The notes beneath the pieces are model-generated. The model had not been told where the DNA came from. It made no database searches and was given only the letters and a program-made list of their open reading frames with translations. This document shows positions 1 to 11,482 of a stretch of DNA of 64,000 bases, piece by piece. The translations under genes and the position numbers were made by a program. This stretch comes from Heligmosomoides polygyrus polygyrus (taxonomy: Eukaryota; Nematoda; Chromadorea; Rhabditida; Heligmosomidae): positions 11,470,001 to 11,534,000 of the forward strand of contig OX377202.1 of the NCBI GenBank assembly GCA_947396885.1. Direction: 5' to 3'. The first letter of the stretch is position 1; every line of letters starts with the position of its first letter.

Positions 1-560
1 AATCCTCCACCGCGTGCTTGACGTCGCTGTGATCGTTGAAGCTCTTGCCTGGACAGAAAGCTTGGAGACTCCTGAAGGCATGATAATCACAGGTGCTAGG
101 GACTGAAGAGTACGGCGGGTGAGGTATAGCCATATGATACCTGGCCTGCACAGCTCGTCGTGTGTTGAAGATCCCAACGCAATCCACTCGCCTACGACGT
201 TGCACAACGATAGGCGTCCTAGGAATGGTTCAAGGACTCTTAGCTCAGTATCCGCCTCTAGTGAGGATCGCTCGAACAGTCGGAAAGGGAGTACTTGTAG
301 CCTTGTTCATTTTTCTTAAACTCTGTGCTGGATTACTCCTCACGCAGGACGGAGCAGCGTTGATATTTGAAGTTGAGAGAATTCCTCAAAGCAAAAGTAG
401 TCGCCCTCATCGAATCGCTTGCACCAGCTGTAGCAAGTAGTGTAAGAGGAGCACAACTCACGTTGAGCTTGAGCTGCAGAGCGGCTAGAACGATAGCAAT
501 GAAGCAATAGACGGTGGTAGTCGTAACCATCCGACTTGGTTTGTACAAGGGTATTAAGCG
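1..560 (-). mobile_element. mariner transposase remnant, cut by window edge
   Basis: On the minus strand, bases 1-130 read as the end of a mariner transposase: a PHPPYS-like stretch, then DYHAFRSLQAF and GKSFNDHSDVKHAVEDF. Bases 340-560 read as a degenerate N-terminal half with CKRFDEGDYF, typical of the mariner helix-turn-helix region. Frames are broken and the middle is largely missing. The element is dead and runs off the left end. It lies in or before the 5' introns of the SLC41-like gene. Confidence 0.6.
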
Positions 561-1580
561 ATAGCGGCGACGATTTCAAAAAAAATGAACGGCTGGTGCT
601 TACATATATACTGAGTTTCCCGCTTTATATGGTTTTTAAACTGTAGCAGCAATTTGACGCGTTAACGCGCTACCTTTGCTCAAAGAAGACACTCAAATTC
701 TTGCAAAACTTTCTGCATACCCTAATAGTCCTGCCAAATTTCTGGAATTTTCGGGAGGATGATGAAGGCAGACCCCTTCTAGACGTGCGGCTAGATCAGA
801 CGACACAAACCACAAGTTTCTTTCTCTCTCCTTCTATCCACTGGAGATGTTTGAGAAGGTGTAGAGTGAGAGCGGCAACAGCTTTTGTGTTTTCTAGATC
901 GGCATCGCCGAAATTTACTTCCCATTCTCTTCACTCTCAATATGGGTGCCGTTGACAGTAACTGCAATATTCTGCGCTTTATCACCAGTTGCAGTTTTCA
1001 TAGCTTGTGAGTTAATTTTCGTTGCAATGGAGACATAATCTCTCAATACACTAACTAACTAGAGTAGTAGCGCTTTTCAACAAATACCAGCAAAAGTGGC
1101 CAATGTTTCAGCCAAAGATGAGCAGGCATGGGTAGCAGCACGCCAACAAGGGCCTACATTTCTTCTTGCAGCAGTGCTATCCAGGTTAAAAGCTTTTATA
1201 CCAACCATGTATGCACACGAAATTCTGGAACAGACCAAGCAACGTACACGAAGGACACACCTTAATCAAAAGCACTGGTCTTAGGAAAAAATTGCACTCC
1301 TCCAGATATACCAACAAGAAGTATCATAATTCGTCGCTGTTACTTACACTATATCTTACCTAGTCCTGTTGCCGATTTGCGACTACACTAGCGTGGTAGT
1401 CTGTCATTGACAGTTGGTCGCTCTCTCACTCCATGGGGCATCAGAAGGTTAACCGCACTACCCCAAGGTGTTCAGCGTGATGACCCTATCGGCTGAGGAG
1501 CATAGCCTATCTTGGGAAACTACTAACTCCAAATATCTATATCTAGAAAGGCTTTCTTTGGTCCTAATTTGCGAAGGTTC
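561..1580. other. no gene recognised
   Basis: Short open frames occur on both strands but none has family motifs or convincing splice context. Upstream exons of the SLC41-like gene were looked for here and not found. Confidence 0.4.
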
Positions 1581-2040
1581 TAGCAGCGAAGTTCTAAAAA
1601 TGCTTAAAAAAGGTGTTAGGCTACCACAAGGTCTGGTAAGTATCGCGGGTGAGGTAGAACCTCAGCTCCTAGTTCGTTTAATTTTCGCATGGTGATTTGC
1701 GGAATATGTGGGCGAGCGTTGTCGTGCAGAGGAATGGGACTTCTGTGGATCAGTATCGGCTACAGCTCATGCAATTTTCGGTACATCTCGTCGATTGCGT
1801 CACAGCAGGACTCTGTTCATAGCTCGGCTTGCTTCCAGAAAGCTGTAGTAAATCACATTACTACCACCACACTGTTTCCATCGTCTTTTTGTAGAATTTC
1901 GGCTTTGGAAAGTGCCTGGAAAATTCGTCGACATCAACCCACTTTCCTAATCATCGGATTTCGTACACAACCCACTTTACATTACATGTGACGACTCCAT
2001 CCAAAAACGGGTCGTTTTGATTCCGGAGAAGCAAAGAAAA
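1581..2040 (-). mobile_element. mariner transposase remnant
   Basis: Read on the minus strand this gives PIPLHDNARPHIPQIT near 1690-1740 (second catalytic Asp motif) followed by LGAEVLPHPRYLPDL near 1620-1675 (third catalytic region). Frames are broken. It is a decayed mariner copy in the intron before the first visible SLC41 exon. Confidence 0.65.
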
Positions 2041-2149
2041 ACAAATTTCGGAAAATGACAATTTCTGCGGCGATGATCACCTTTGTAGTCATTTGGCTTT
2101 AACAACTCTTAACAGTTCTAAGCGCTTAGCAATAATTCTTGTTTTTCAG

Positions 2150-5100
2150 CGGAGCAGGAGTAGTACAGGCTTTTGGAGCGACGATGTTTCCGGAGCTCAC
2201 TGTCTACCAGCCACTGATTGCCGGTTATTTTTACGTTTTCGCTCAATGACTTAGGGTCGGCATGCTTAGGCGTTATCGGCCTTCGAATAAGCTCCGCACA
2301 ATTCCGAAGGTCCTATATCGATTCATCGCGTCGTGCGATCGATATGGTAGCCTATCATTACATCGCGTCGCACACACTAAACGCTTGGTGAATCTGAAAA
2401 CAATGGTGTGTAGCAGATCAGTTAGGGCTGATATATCAGAATTTTGTTAGAGGTGTAACTGTGAAAGTTCGTCTCATCTTGTTTTTATGAATCGACTGCT
2501 TTCAAAACATTTCTTTCATCTGTCTTGTAGAGCGTTTTATGTGCTATCCGATGCCCCTTGAGTTTTGGAAAAATAAAAATCCCAATAAAAAAATTAACGA
2601 CAATTTTAAAAATGCCCACCGAGGCGCCAACCAAGGAGCACAGCGGGATCTTCTTTCTTAAATGTTGAAGTGGAAGAAGAGTGCTGTTGAAGCCCATAAC
2701 ATGATCGCCGAATTTCACTGTTGCCAGAAGTGGTTCAAGAGATTTAGAGGTGGGGACTTTGACAAGAACATCGGCCGCGGACCACAATGGTTCGAAGACG
2801 ATGAACTTTAAGCTTTACTCGACGAAAACGACGCCCAAACGGAACAATAGCTAGTTGACTCCCTAAGCGTAACTCTCCAAGCAGTTTCGAAACGTTTGCA
2901 TGAAATGGGCAAGATTCAGAAGGAAGGAGGATGGGTGCCACATCAACTGACGCAGCGCCAGCAAGAAACCCGAAGAAGAACCGCGCGCGAAATCTTGATT
3001 GAACGGCAATGAAGTAAGTCGTTTCTGCACCGCATCATCACCGGAGATGAAAATGATCTGTTCCGACAACCGTAAGCAGAAACGCTCATGCCAGTTTCAG
3101 AAGAGGCATCAAAGTCAATCGCGAAGCCCAAAATATGTACGACGAAAAAAGGTGTTGATGGTATCAGAAAGGGATTCTGTGTTACGAGGTCCTCCAACCT
3201 GTCGAAACGGTGACAGGTACTCGCTACAAGAAACAACTAATCAACCTGAGTCGAGAAGTAGTCAGCAGACGACCAGAATGATCCACTAGACATGTGTGCC
3301 CAATATTGCTCCATGACAATGCCCGGCCTTATGTTGAATGCTCGTAAAGGAAGCCTTGGAAGAAATAAAGTGGAAGTTTTGTCCCACCCCCCCCCCCCCA
3401 TGCATTCCTGACATTGCTCCATCCGACTATCACTTGTGGCTCACGGATGAGCCGAGAAGAACTTCACCAAACACGAAGACGTTCAAAAATGGCTTGATGA
3501 ATGGATCGCCTCGAAAAATCCCAATTTTTACGATAGAATCCACAAGGTGTCTGTAAGTTGGAATCATGTTGTTGTTAATAATGGGACTTAGAGTTAGTAA
3601 TAGTTAGTTGAAAACAATTCAGATGTTTTATTTTATTTTGAATCTCGCGAAAAACGAACTTTCATAGTTGCGCACCTATTAAAAGGATTTAAATTTATAA
3701 CAACAAATAACAGAACTTGTAAACAAATTGTGTATTTAAAGTAAGCTACATTTTCCTAGGAGTATTAATAAACCGTGACAAACAATTGACAAGCAATTCG
3801 ACAGGCAGTCTCGTCTAAAAACATTAAAATAAATTTTCCCATGGAAAAATTGAATTGCTTGAACCTGAAAGGGGGAGAAGAAAAGATGGCTGTGAATAGA
3901 ATCTTGCTCACAATCCGCCGCTGCTGCTATTCACGTTATTTTTAAGCTTTTCTAGGTACTCTTGGCACTCCTTCATCGAATATACCAAAGCAATTCTTCT
4001 CTTAAGATTATTTTCTTTTGTGATCTTCAATACCTGTGAACATCCCTCATTTGCAGCAAACTCCGGAAATCGAGCTGGCCTTCAATCCGCAAGAATATCG
4101 TCGTATCTTAACACGTATACGGGACCAAATCGCAGACGAATGCGATTGAATCCGTGGAAATATTATACGAGCAATGGCACGTTTTTTTAAAGTTTTCCAG
4201 ACATTATTCAAAAAACATGGGGGCGCGTGTAGCGCAGTCGGAGGAGGCGCCGGCTGTCGCGTGCACCCGATACCAGGTTCCTTGTTCGGATTTCCCGCCC
4301 AGGCCAACAAAGTCTTCCATCCCTCCGGGGTCGGTGAATTGGTACCAGACTTGTCTGGGAAGGATAGAGCGCTGACTTGTTCATCGGCTGGCCACCGCAA
4401 GTCATTGTATGACCAAATACGCATTCAACTCTCCACGATATTCCGTAGAAGTAGAATGCGTGGCGCATCCCAAAAGGGATTGAATAGCGCCGTCCTTTAT
4501 CTTTATCCTTTTTACTCAATCATAGACAAATGAAAAATAATATCACAAAACGCTGAGAACTTTCCGGACAGTCTAGTACCAAACAGCTCAACAACTTTTG
4601 TTGTCATTTCACCTAGCCAGTTTGGGTGGAAAGCTTGATCAGCCTGATGCTGAGTGAAGAGTCCAACCCTAAAAACTTTAATCAGGATTAAAACAGTAGC
4701 AGGCGCCTTCTCCGACTGCACCACCATGCGGCCAATCTCACTGGTATTAGCCGTTCTAACTCACAATTCGCTGATGCGTACAAAAAAGGATAAAGAACGG
4801 CGTTACTGAATATCCTTGGTTGTGCACTACGCATTACTTCTACAGGTGCTCCACTTCTACAGGTTCCCAGACAAATCTGGCACTCTCCGACCCTGGAATG
4901 GTGAAAGGCTTGGTTGGCCTGGGGAGGGGGATCCAAACCAGGAACTGGTATAAACGACAAACCGAGGTCCCTTCTCCGGCTGCGCTACACGCACCCCGCT
5001 GACGTCTGCACTTTCACCTTTTTGCAGATATCGAAAGCAGAGCCGCGTTCATCCTGCTGATCTCCTGTCCGGCCTACCAGATAATCTTCGTCTTCACTGC

Positions 5101-6511
5101 TCACTTGATTGCTTATATAGGATTGTCTCCACTGAAACTGAATATTCTGTTTCTGGTCGGATACCTCTGCACATATTTCTTTCAGGTAAGCAGGGGTCTG
5201 TTGACTCAGTTCATAGGAATATGAAACGGTTGAGGACGAAAAGGAGGCAATCGAGAGTGGGAGGCACTAGGTAATGTGCGTAGAATATAGGAGAATTCAA
5301 AATAAGGACCCCAAACGTTATGAGGAATGCTTAGTCAAGCGTATCGTTAGTGCGGTGCCACGCCGAATTCAACCTTGTGGTCCTTCTGCTACTGCGGTGT
5401 GTGTATGTGTCTCGAGCCTCAAACTTGGGTAATTAAACCTTTGTCTGTAATGACGTCCACCCCGCAGTTCTTTGCTTTTTTCGTACTCGGTGACCAAGAA
5501 TACCAAATAAACCCACACGGAAGTGATTTTGGCCAACAGCGGGCCTCAAACTTGGGTAACTAAACCATTCATATTACATAAATAACAACAAGAGGATAAA
5601 TAGATCTATGCTAAATTCGTTGAAAAGATTATAAAATGACAGCGGAGAGGCGAAATCTAAATAAAATAACAAATGGCAAGCATCCATATATTTTCGTATT
5701 TATGCAAAAGAAATGTTTACAGACGCCCCATGCGTCTAATCAGCCGTCGTGATCTCTCTTGTCACGATTGTCGAATTCCTTGGCTTTAGAAGACAATTTG
5801 TCGTCAATCTCAATGAGTTTTACATTTAAAAGCGAACGAACAATAAGATACCGTAGATGGGTAAAGTAGGCAGGACGCAATAGAGGGGCAACTACCTCAG
5901 GCCATTTCTCGAGGCGCCTCATGGTAACTCCTGTGGGACACGCGACGAGATGCGACAAACTGAAGTTGTGTTCGATCGAACAGCGACGGTGGTGTAATGG
6001 TGTAGAACATTCCCACCCGGTCAGCAGGAGGTGCGGGTTCGAGTCCTGTCTGGCTCTTAGTCTTGATCGTAACAAAAGATCGTTGTCAGGGCTTACAATC
6101 TCGATACCAGCCACTTGAGGCTTAAACAAACTGAGTTGAATCAAACTGGAGATTGTTCGCAGAACCAATACGCCTTTCGAGCTATACTCTGTCGCCGAGT
6201 ACGCGCGCATCATTTGCGATGTGACCTAATTCCGCAAGCAACAGTGTAGTCCTTGTAGAGGAAGGAAGACCTGGCGAGAGTTCGGAAATATGTCACAACC
6301 TAGAACTGAGCCATTTATAAGTAGGAACAATACAATCTGATTGCAGACCTTCATTCTGGTGTATTTGGCCGAGATTTTGGTCTACTCCCTCTTTCGCTAT
6401 GGACTTGATCCAGACATGCATGCCATACCACTACTTACTTCCATCGGCGATCTGATGGGCACCAGTCTGCTCTTCCTGCTCTTTTATCTAATGAGCTTCA
6501 TACGAGAGTAA
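2150..6511 (+). CDS. SLC41/MgtE-type magnesium transporter, 3' part (four exons)
   Basis: Predicted Mg2+ transporter of the plasma membrane or organelles; SLC41 proteins are related to bacterial MgtE channels. Visible exons: 2150-2223, 4057-4176, 5028-5185 and 6347-6511, together about 171 codons ending in TAA at 6509. Exon 1 carries TVYQPLIAG and exon 2 GNRAGLQSARISSYL, which match the signature of the second MgtE domain of SLC41 (usually a TPVINGIGGN then QASRIS pattern). Exon 3 (ESRAAFILLI) and exon 4 (VYLAEILVYSLFRYGLDPD, then LTSIGDLMGT) give the last membrane helices and the conserved GD-L-GT motif. The 5' half is outside the window. The exon 2 to 3 join keeps frame only with a GC donor at 4177. 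The 3' end could instead splice on at a GTAAGC within the stop region. Confidence 0.85.
2590..3560 (+). mobile_element. degenerate mariner transposon
   Basis: Broken + strand frames read as a mariner transposase with stops throughout. The clearest part is 3338-3540: VKEALEEIKWKFCPTPPP, then PDIAPSDYHLW, the third catalytic Asp region, followed by KNGLMNGSPRKIP. It sits in the intron between SLC41 exons 1 and 2. A run of C at 3387-3399 interrupts the frame. Confidence 0.6.
4219..4515 (+). mobile_element. tRNA-like SINE, family 1
   Basis: Starts with a box A-like TAGCGCAGTCGG, then a box B-like GGTTCCTTGTTCGGATTTCC, then a conserved body and a tail with repeated TTTATC/TCCTTT. At least five further copies in this window share the layout (4778, 12928, 13378, 33583, 49957). 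Boxes A and B are further apart than in a tRNA. It begins about 40 bp after SLC41 exon 2. Confidence 0.7.
4535..4575. mobile_element. mariner terminal repeat fragment
   Basis: CACAAAACGCTGAGAACTTT followed by CCGGACAG matches the right end of the mariner at 9919-11148. Only the terminal repeat is left. Confidence 0.5.
4570..4730 (-). mobile_element. degenerate SINE, family 1
   Basis: Minus strand reads GTGCAGTCGGAGAAGGCGCC near 4705-4725, a variant of the family 1 head, followed by a decayed body. Abuts the mariner end fragment. Confidence 0.4.
4778..5000 (-). mobile_element. tRNA-like SINE, family 1, inverted copy
   Basis: Minus strand begins GCGTGTAGCGCAGCCGGAGA and ends AACGCCGTTCTTTATCC. 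It stops 28 bp before SLC41 exon 3 and is inverted relative to the copy at 4219-4515 in the same intron. Confidence 0.7.
5414..5572 (+). repeat. two copies of a short dispersed repeat
   Basis: CCTCAAACTTGGGTAAT at 5417 and CCTCAAACTTGGGTAAC near 5549; a third copy lies at about 34990 in the last mig-5 intron. The nature of the repeat is unknown. Confidence 0.45.
5982..6120 (+). repeat. tRNA-like sequence, probable SINE head
   Basis: Contains GGTGTAATGG (box A-like) and GCGGGTTCGAGTCCTGT (box B with a T arm that can pair). No matching acceptor stem is found, so it is not read as a working tRNA gene. It lies in the last SLC41 intron. Confidence 0.45.
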
Positions 6512-6690
6512 GCGCTTTCATCTTTCATCACATGTATTTCCCTTCATTTCGACGGTTTTAAAAAGAATCCTAAGTGATCAGTTATACTTTTGACTATTTA
6601 GCACGGTCGTCGTATCCAGTATGACATCAGGAGAGATAGCTGAAAACGCGACATCGACTTGTGCTTACGAATAGATGCATAACTCGTGGC

Positions 6691-6696
6691 AATAAA
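6691..6696 (+). terminator. candidate poly(A) signal of the SLC41-like gene
   Basis: AATAAA about 180 bp after the TAA at 6509. Position fits a nematode 3' UTR. No other evidence. Confidence 0.4.
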
Positions 6697-6999
6697 TTAA
6701 TTTAAGTTTGCGCCGTCGTTCTCGTACAACTAGATTTGTTCAAACACTCTTTGGAATTGAAATTCAGCAAGTTCAATATGCGTCCAAATGAACTTACGAT
6801 TAGTCTTCAAACTGAGCAAAGACAAGTCTTAGGCGTATGCCTGAACGACAAAAATAAATACCATAGTGAGAATTTCCATCCTTCGAGTCGTAGAAGTTTA
6901 CGTACAGCTAGAAAATGCGCAGAAAACGTCTGAAAATGGTACAGACCTCGGAATCCCTCAAATCTCAGCTAATCAGTGGAAACGCAAAAAAGCAGTATC

Positions 7000-7345
7000 G
7001 CAGAAGAATCGAACTCCCAACCTCCCTCGTATGAAGCAACGTCGCTATCCACTGCGCCCTGAGTCGCTTGCCGGCAGAGGCATCGTGGACGTACAAGACC
7101 CCCGAACTCCTTCAGTTTAGCGATTTGGCAATTAATGAACGCATTTTTTTTACTAATTGGGAATGGGGATTCTTGCTATATGACTCGCTCTCCCCGTTCG
7201 GACATACGCTTCAGAGCCTTCCTTTGTTAGGTGCCTGACACATTGCTGTAGAATAGCACAGTCTGATGAGGCAGTAGCTTTCAAATATAGTATATCAATA
7301 CGCAGAAATAATGTAAAAATTCTACATGACAAGGAATCGAACAAC
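7000..7345 (-). mobile_element. tRNA-like SINE, family 3
   Basis: The + strand shows GAATCGAACTCCCAACCTCC and TATCCACTGCGCC, i.e. on the minus strand a box A (GGCGCAGTGGATAG) and box B (GGTTCGAT or similar). Downstream parts match the copies at 61594-61880 and 62020-62350 (ACATACGCTTCAGAGCCTTC, CTATATGACTCGC). Confidence 0.6.
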
Positions 7346-7493
7346 TATTCCCGCGCCTATGGAGCAGTATCCAATTTGATACTAAAGGTGTCCAGGTTGA
7401 TTTGAAAAGTGTTGATTTTGAGTGAAAATGGTATATATTGTTTGGCTGAGAAGCTTCAAAAATCTACCACTATAGAATTGAGTTAGCTCCTTG

Positions 7494-9245
7494 CCCTGTA
7501 GATGGTGAGGCGTATCTCACTCAGGTTGGAAACCTGGCTGGGATACGCCTCGTGGAACAAACGCAATCTCATGGAACCCCTAGCTACGCCTCTGCGTACC
7601 TCGCGCGGGCAACGTCTGCCGTTCAACATGGTATGCTGTTACAGCAGAAGACGCGTAGCCTCCTCCTGCTTGACAAAACGGCGTCTGCGCGCGTTTCTGA
7701 ATGCCTGAATCCAGAAGACGAGTTCCCTTCATCGCACCACAACCTTCTGGAGACAGAAGAGGAAACACCGCCGTCCTACGACGACGGATCCCATTCAGAA
7801 TTGAGCATGAGATGCTGCTGCAGCAGAGGAACCGCAGCCTCCTTCTGCTTGACACAACGGCGTCTGCGCGCGTTTCTGAGTCCCTGAATCCAGAAGGCGG
7901 GCTCCCTTCGTCGCAGCACAACGGTCTGGATTCAGAATATCGAAAAGAAAGGAAGCAGATGTCTCATCGTCGTCGTACGACGACCGGCCGCATGCAGAAC
8001 TCAGCATTATCCCATGTTGAACGGAAAACTTTACCCGCGCTAGGTACGCCTCTGCGTACCTTGCGCGGGCAACGTCTGCCGTTCAACATGGGATGCTGTT
8101 ACAGCAGAAGACGCGTAGCCTCCTCCTGCTTGACAAAACGGCGTCTGCGCGCGTTTCTGAATGCCTGAATCCAGAAGACGAGTTCCCTTCATCGCACCAC
8201 AACCTTCTGGAGACAGAAGAGGAAACACCGTCGTCCTACGACGACGGATCCCATTCAGAATTGAGCATGAGATGCTGCTGCAGCAGAGGAACCGCAGCCT
8301 CCTTCTGCTTGACACAACGGCGTCTGCGCGCGTTTCTGAGTCCCTGAATCCAGAAGGCGGGCTCCCTTCGTCGCAGCACAACGGTCTGGATTCAGAATAT
8401 CGAAAAGAAAGGAAGCAGATGTCTCATCGTCGTCGTACGACGACCGGCCGCATGCAGAACTCAGCATTATCCCATGTTGAACGGAAAACTTTACCCGCGC
8501 CAGGTACGCCTCTGCGTACCTTGCGCGGGCAACGTCTGCCGTTCAACATGGGATGCTGTTACAGCAGAGGACGCGTAGCCTCCTCCTGCTTGACAAAACG
8601 GCGTCTGCGCGCGTTTCTGAATGCCTGAATCCAGAAGACGAGTTCCCTTCATCGCACCACAACCTTCTGGAGACAGAAGAGAAGACACCGTTGTCCTGCA
8701 ACGAGGTATGGCATTCAGAATTGAGCATGAGATGCTGCTGCAGCAGAGGAAGCGCAGCCTCCTCTTGCTCTACACAGCGACAACTGCGGGCGCTTCTGAG
8801 CGTCTGTTTCCAGATACGGGTCCCCTTCGTCGCGCAATAAGCATCTGGAGTCAAAAGAAGTGACACCGTCGTCGTTCGACGAGCGGCCACATCCAGAATT
8901 CAACATAGGATGCTCCTCCAGCCGAGGAAGCACAGCCTCCTCTCTATTGACACAGCGGCATCGCCGAGCGTTTCTGAGCATACGGATTCAGAATACGGGT
9001 CCAATACGTCGCGCAACATTCGTCTAGAGCGAGAAGGGGTTCACCGACGTCGTGTGACGAGTGGCCGCATTCAGAATTCAGCATTATCCCACGTTGAACG
9101 GAAAATTTTATCCGAACGAGGTATGCCTTTGCGTACCTCTCAGGGGCAACGTTTGCCGTTTAACATGGGATGTTGCAGCAGAGGAAGCGCAGCCCTCTCC
9201 TGCTTGACTCAGCGACGTCTACGCGCGTTTCTGAGCGTTTGATTC
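7494..9245. repeat. 460-bp tandem satellite with internal half-repeats
   Basis: TACGCCTCTGCGTACC recurs at about 7584, 8044 and 8504, a 460-bp period, with units 1 and 2 nearly identical; a fourth diverged copy starts near 9120. Each unit holds two related sub-repeats with ATGCTG..CAGCAGA and GTTTCTGA..CCTGAATCCAGAAG. Each unit also contains a strong hairpin (CCCGCGC.AGGTACGC / GCGTACCT.GCGCGGG) inside a wider GTTGAACGG/CCGTTCAAC pair. Long frames are open on both strands because the repeat lacks stops, so they are not called genes. The left edge has its own hairpin: GAGGCGTATC and GATACGCCTC at 7508-7551. Confidence 0.85.
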
Positions 9246-9600
9246 TGAATACGTGTCACTGACGTCTGCCTTGAGCATGGGAGGACCGCTAAGGGGTGGT
9301 GGAGAAGGGAGGTAAGGGGCCTTTAGAATGGACCAGTTGAGCGTCCAGGAAGGAAGGGAACAACCTGAAGGAGGGACTAGGGCGGAGAAGCCAGCAAGAA
9401 GAGACCAGTAGGGGGTCAATAGTGAAAACAAGGAAGTGGGCCAGGGGTTGGGATCAGGAAGGTGGGGGGGGGGGGGGAAGGCCAGTAAAGGCGGACCAGC
9501 AATTAGATCTAGAAAGAAGAAACGAGTGAGGCGGAAGCTGGCGCCCGGATTCGGAAGACGTATCAACAGTAGAGGGGCTGAAGTACTGCACAGCACAAAC
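9246..9600. repeat. purine-rich low-complexity stretch
   Basis: G/A-rich on the + strand with a run of 14 G near 9465. No gene seen. Confidence 0.5.
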
Positions 9601-9740
9601 CAATGATGTTACTGGACGGTGAGGAGAAAATGTCTATGATGAAAGGTAGCGAAGTGGTGAACGGCTTGATGCCGATGAAGTACGCAGCAGGTCCTAGATG
9701 TTAGCGAATTTTATGTTTCACAAAAACTACTTTCCATAGG

Positions 9741-9830
9741 TCAGTGATGGTGCAAAGTCGCGCGAAGCGCGCAAGTGCGAGACACGCCGTTAGGCGTGTC
9801 GGAGCACTTGTACATATATATTTTAAAAAT
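9741..9830 (-). repeat. hairpin-rich element end
   Basis: Contains CGCGCGAAGCGCGC and GACACGCCGTTAGGCGTGTC, two hairpins, next to GCACTTG. The minus strand resembles 63465-63541. It may be one end of a non-autonomous transposon. Confidence 0.4.
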
Positions 9831-9918
9831 TGGCCACTCTGACTTGGAAAGCGCTCAAAATTGTATAGGTAAAGTAAAAAAGCGCTTTGGCATTTTCAAG
9901 ATCACGCCCACGAATTTA

Positions 9919-11148
9919 TTAGGTTGTCCGGAAAGCTCTCAGCGTTTTGTGTTACTATTTTTCATTCGCCTATTATTAAGTGAAATTCAACCTGCACATC
10001 GCATTAATGCTACTGTCTGTACAGAATTTTTTGCTCTATCTGACTAAATAAATGATGAGTCAGCGTTGTTTTATATTTCTGCTCTTGAACGGGTTATTGA
10101 AGTATGTCGAATAAGCAACTCCGAGCGATGTTTTATTTTGACTTCAAATTAGAACTGTCCGCAGCTGGAAGAGCTCGACAAGCCAATCAAGTTCTCTTAA
10201 TAGTGCTGGAGAAAGCACTGTGCGCCAGTGGTTCGGTAAATTTCGGACCGGAGATTTCAGCCTCGAAGATGACCCCCGTAGCGGTCATCTTCGAGGCTGA
10301 AATCTCCGGTCTCACTGACGACTCGTTGAAGGAATTGATGGAGGCTGAACCATCCCAAACAGTTCGCGGGGTCGCGGAAGAGCTAGACGCCAGTAAAACT
10401 GCTGTTGCAGATGCTTTAAAACGCCTTGGGAAGCTCGAAAAGTGGGTGGCCCGAAAATTGAGTGATGGCAAAAATTGTCACGTTTCGAGATTTGTTCTTC
10501 TTTATTTTTACGCAACAAAACTGACCTGTTTTGGATCGAATCATCACTTGTGATGAAAAGTGGATTCTGCATGATTACAGGAAACGTTCCCGACAGTGGT
10601 TGGCATTTTCCAAAGGCGAGCCTCCACCAAAAAAGGTAATGGTCACTGTGTGGTGGTCGACGGCTGGTGTGGTCTAATCCAACTTTTTAGCACCAGGCCA
10701 AACGATCACAGCAGAGGAAGTCGACGAAATCCACCGAAAATTGCGTCAACTTCAGGCAGCATTGGTCAACAGAAGAGGCCCGATTCTTCTGCTCGATAAC
10801 GCCCCACACACGTTTCTCAAATCACTATTCGAAAGTTGAACGAATTAAGGGTTGAAGTTCTGCTTCACCCGCCATATTCTCCAGACCTCTCACCAATCGA
10901 CTACCACCTTTTTAAACCCTTTCAGAACTTTTTCGCTGGTAAATCCTTTACCAATCAGGACCAAGCCAAAACAGTTGAATCTCGACCACCTAATTTTTTC
11001 GCTGATGAAATAAGACGATTCTAGCCCGTTGGCGAAAGTGTGCTGATTCGAACGGTGCTTATTTCGACCAAATTCGATGAGATTTGAGAAAGTTATGGTA
11101 GTTCAAAGTGAAGCACTCAAAACGCGGAGAACTTTCCGGACAACGTAA
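9919..11148 (+). mobile_element. mariner transposon, disabled
   Basis: Left end TTAGGTTGTCCGGAAAGC (9919) and right end CTTTCCGGACAACGTAA (to 11148) form terminal inverted repeats; TA precedes the left end. Broken + strand frames encode mariner transposase: WFGKFR-like region, LKELMEAEPSQTVRGVAEEL (HTH), TCDEKW-like part near 10550, ILLLDNAPH (10785) and PPYSPDLSPIDYHLF (10870-10910), i.e. the D,D34D set is traceable. It carries several frameshifts and an unusual 29-bp snap-back insertion at 10246-10311. Confidence 0.85.
10246..10311. repeat. perfect 29-bp hairpin inside a transposase
   Basis: Arms 10246-10274 and 10283-10311 are exact reverse complements with an 8-base loop (CCCGTAGC). The left arm is normal transposase coding sequence (FSLEDDP-like region); the right arm is its snap-back copy. 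Confidence 0.9.
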
Positions 11149-11212
11149 ATAAACCGTACTTGATAGCGCATAATGTGAAAAAGAAAAAATGGAAGTCAGA
11201 CACTATCAGTCT

Positions 11213-11361
11213 AGGGTCGGATTCAGCAAATTAACGGAGAAAAATACCTCCGAAATCCCTGATAGCGCGGTGCCATATCGCTTGATAAGCCGCGCTACCA
11301 GGAATTTCGGAAGTATTTTCTCCGTTAAATTTCCGTAAGTCGTTGATGAATCCGGCCCCTG
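11213..11361. mobile_element. palindromic MITE, family M1
   Basis: Starts AGGGTCGGATTCA and ends TGATGAATCCGGCCCCTGG; the core TCCCTGATAGCGCGG is mirrored by CCGCGCTACCAGGAA. Copies at 16418-16712, 53004-53176 and a partial one near 53331. Confidence 0.7.
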
Positions 11362-11482
11362 GAGACGAGTTCAAGCTGGTAACTATCAAATGTCAGTAAA
11401 ACAGTTGAAACGCAAAAACGGCATAACTAATAGAACCTGAACCCCCGACGTCCCTCCTCCCCCAACGAAGAGAGAGCACTAA

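Noticed and set aside
4047..4533. Frames of 100-125 codons around 4.0-4.5 kb and similar ones at 12.9-13.2 and 49.9-50.2 kb
   Set aside because: They follow the body of SINE family 1 and recur with each copy; not genes.
5982..6060. Possible functional tRNA gene
   Set aside because: Box A and B are present but no acceptor stem pairs and the flanks are those of a repeat.
7502..8890. Several long frames over the satellite on both strands
   Set aside because: They repeat with the 460-bp unit, exist on both strands and have no family motif; the repeat simply lacks stops.
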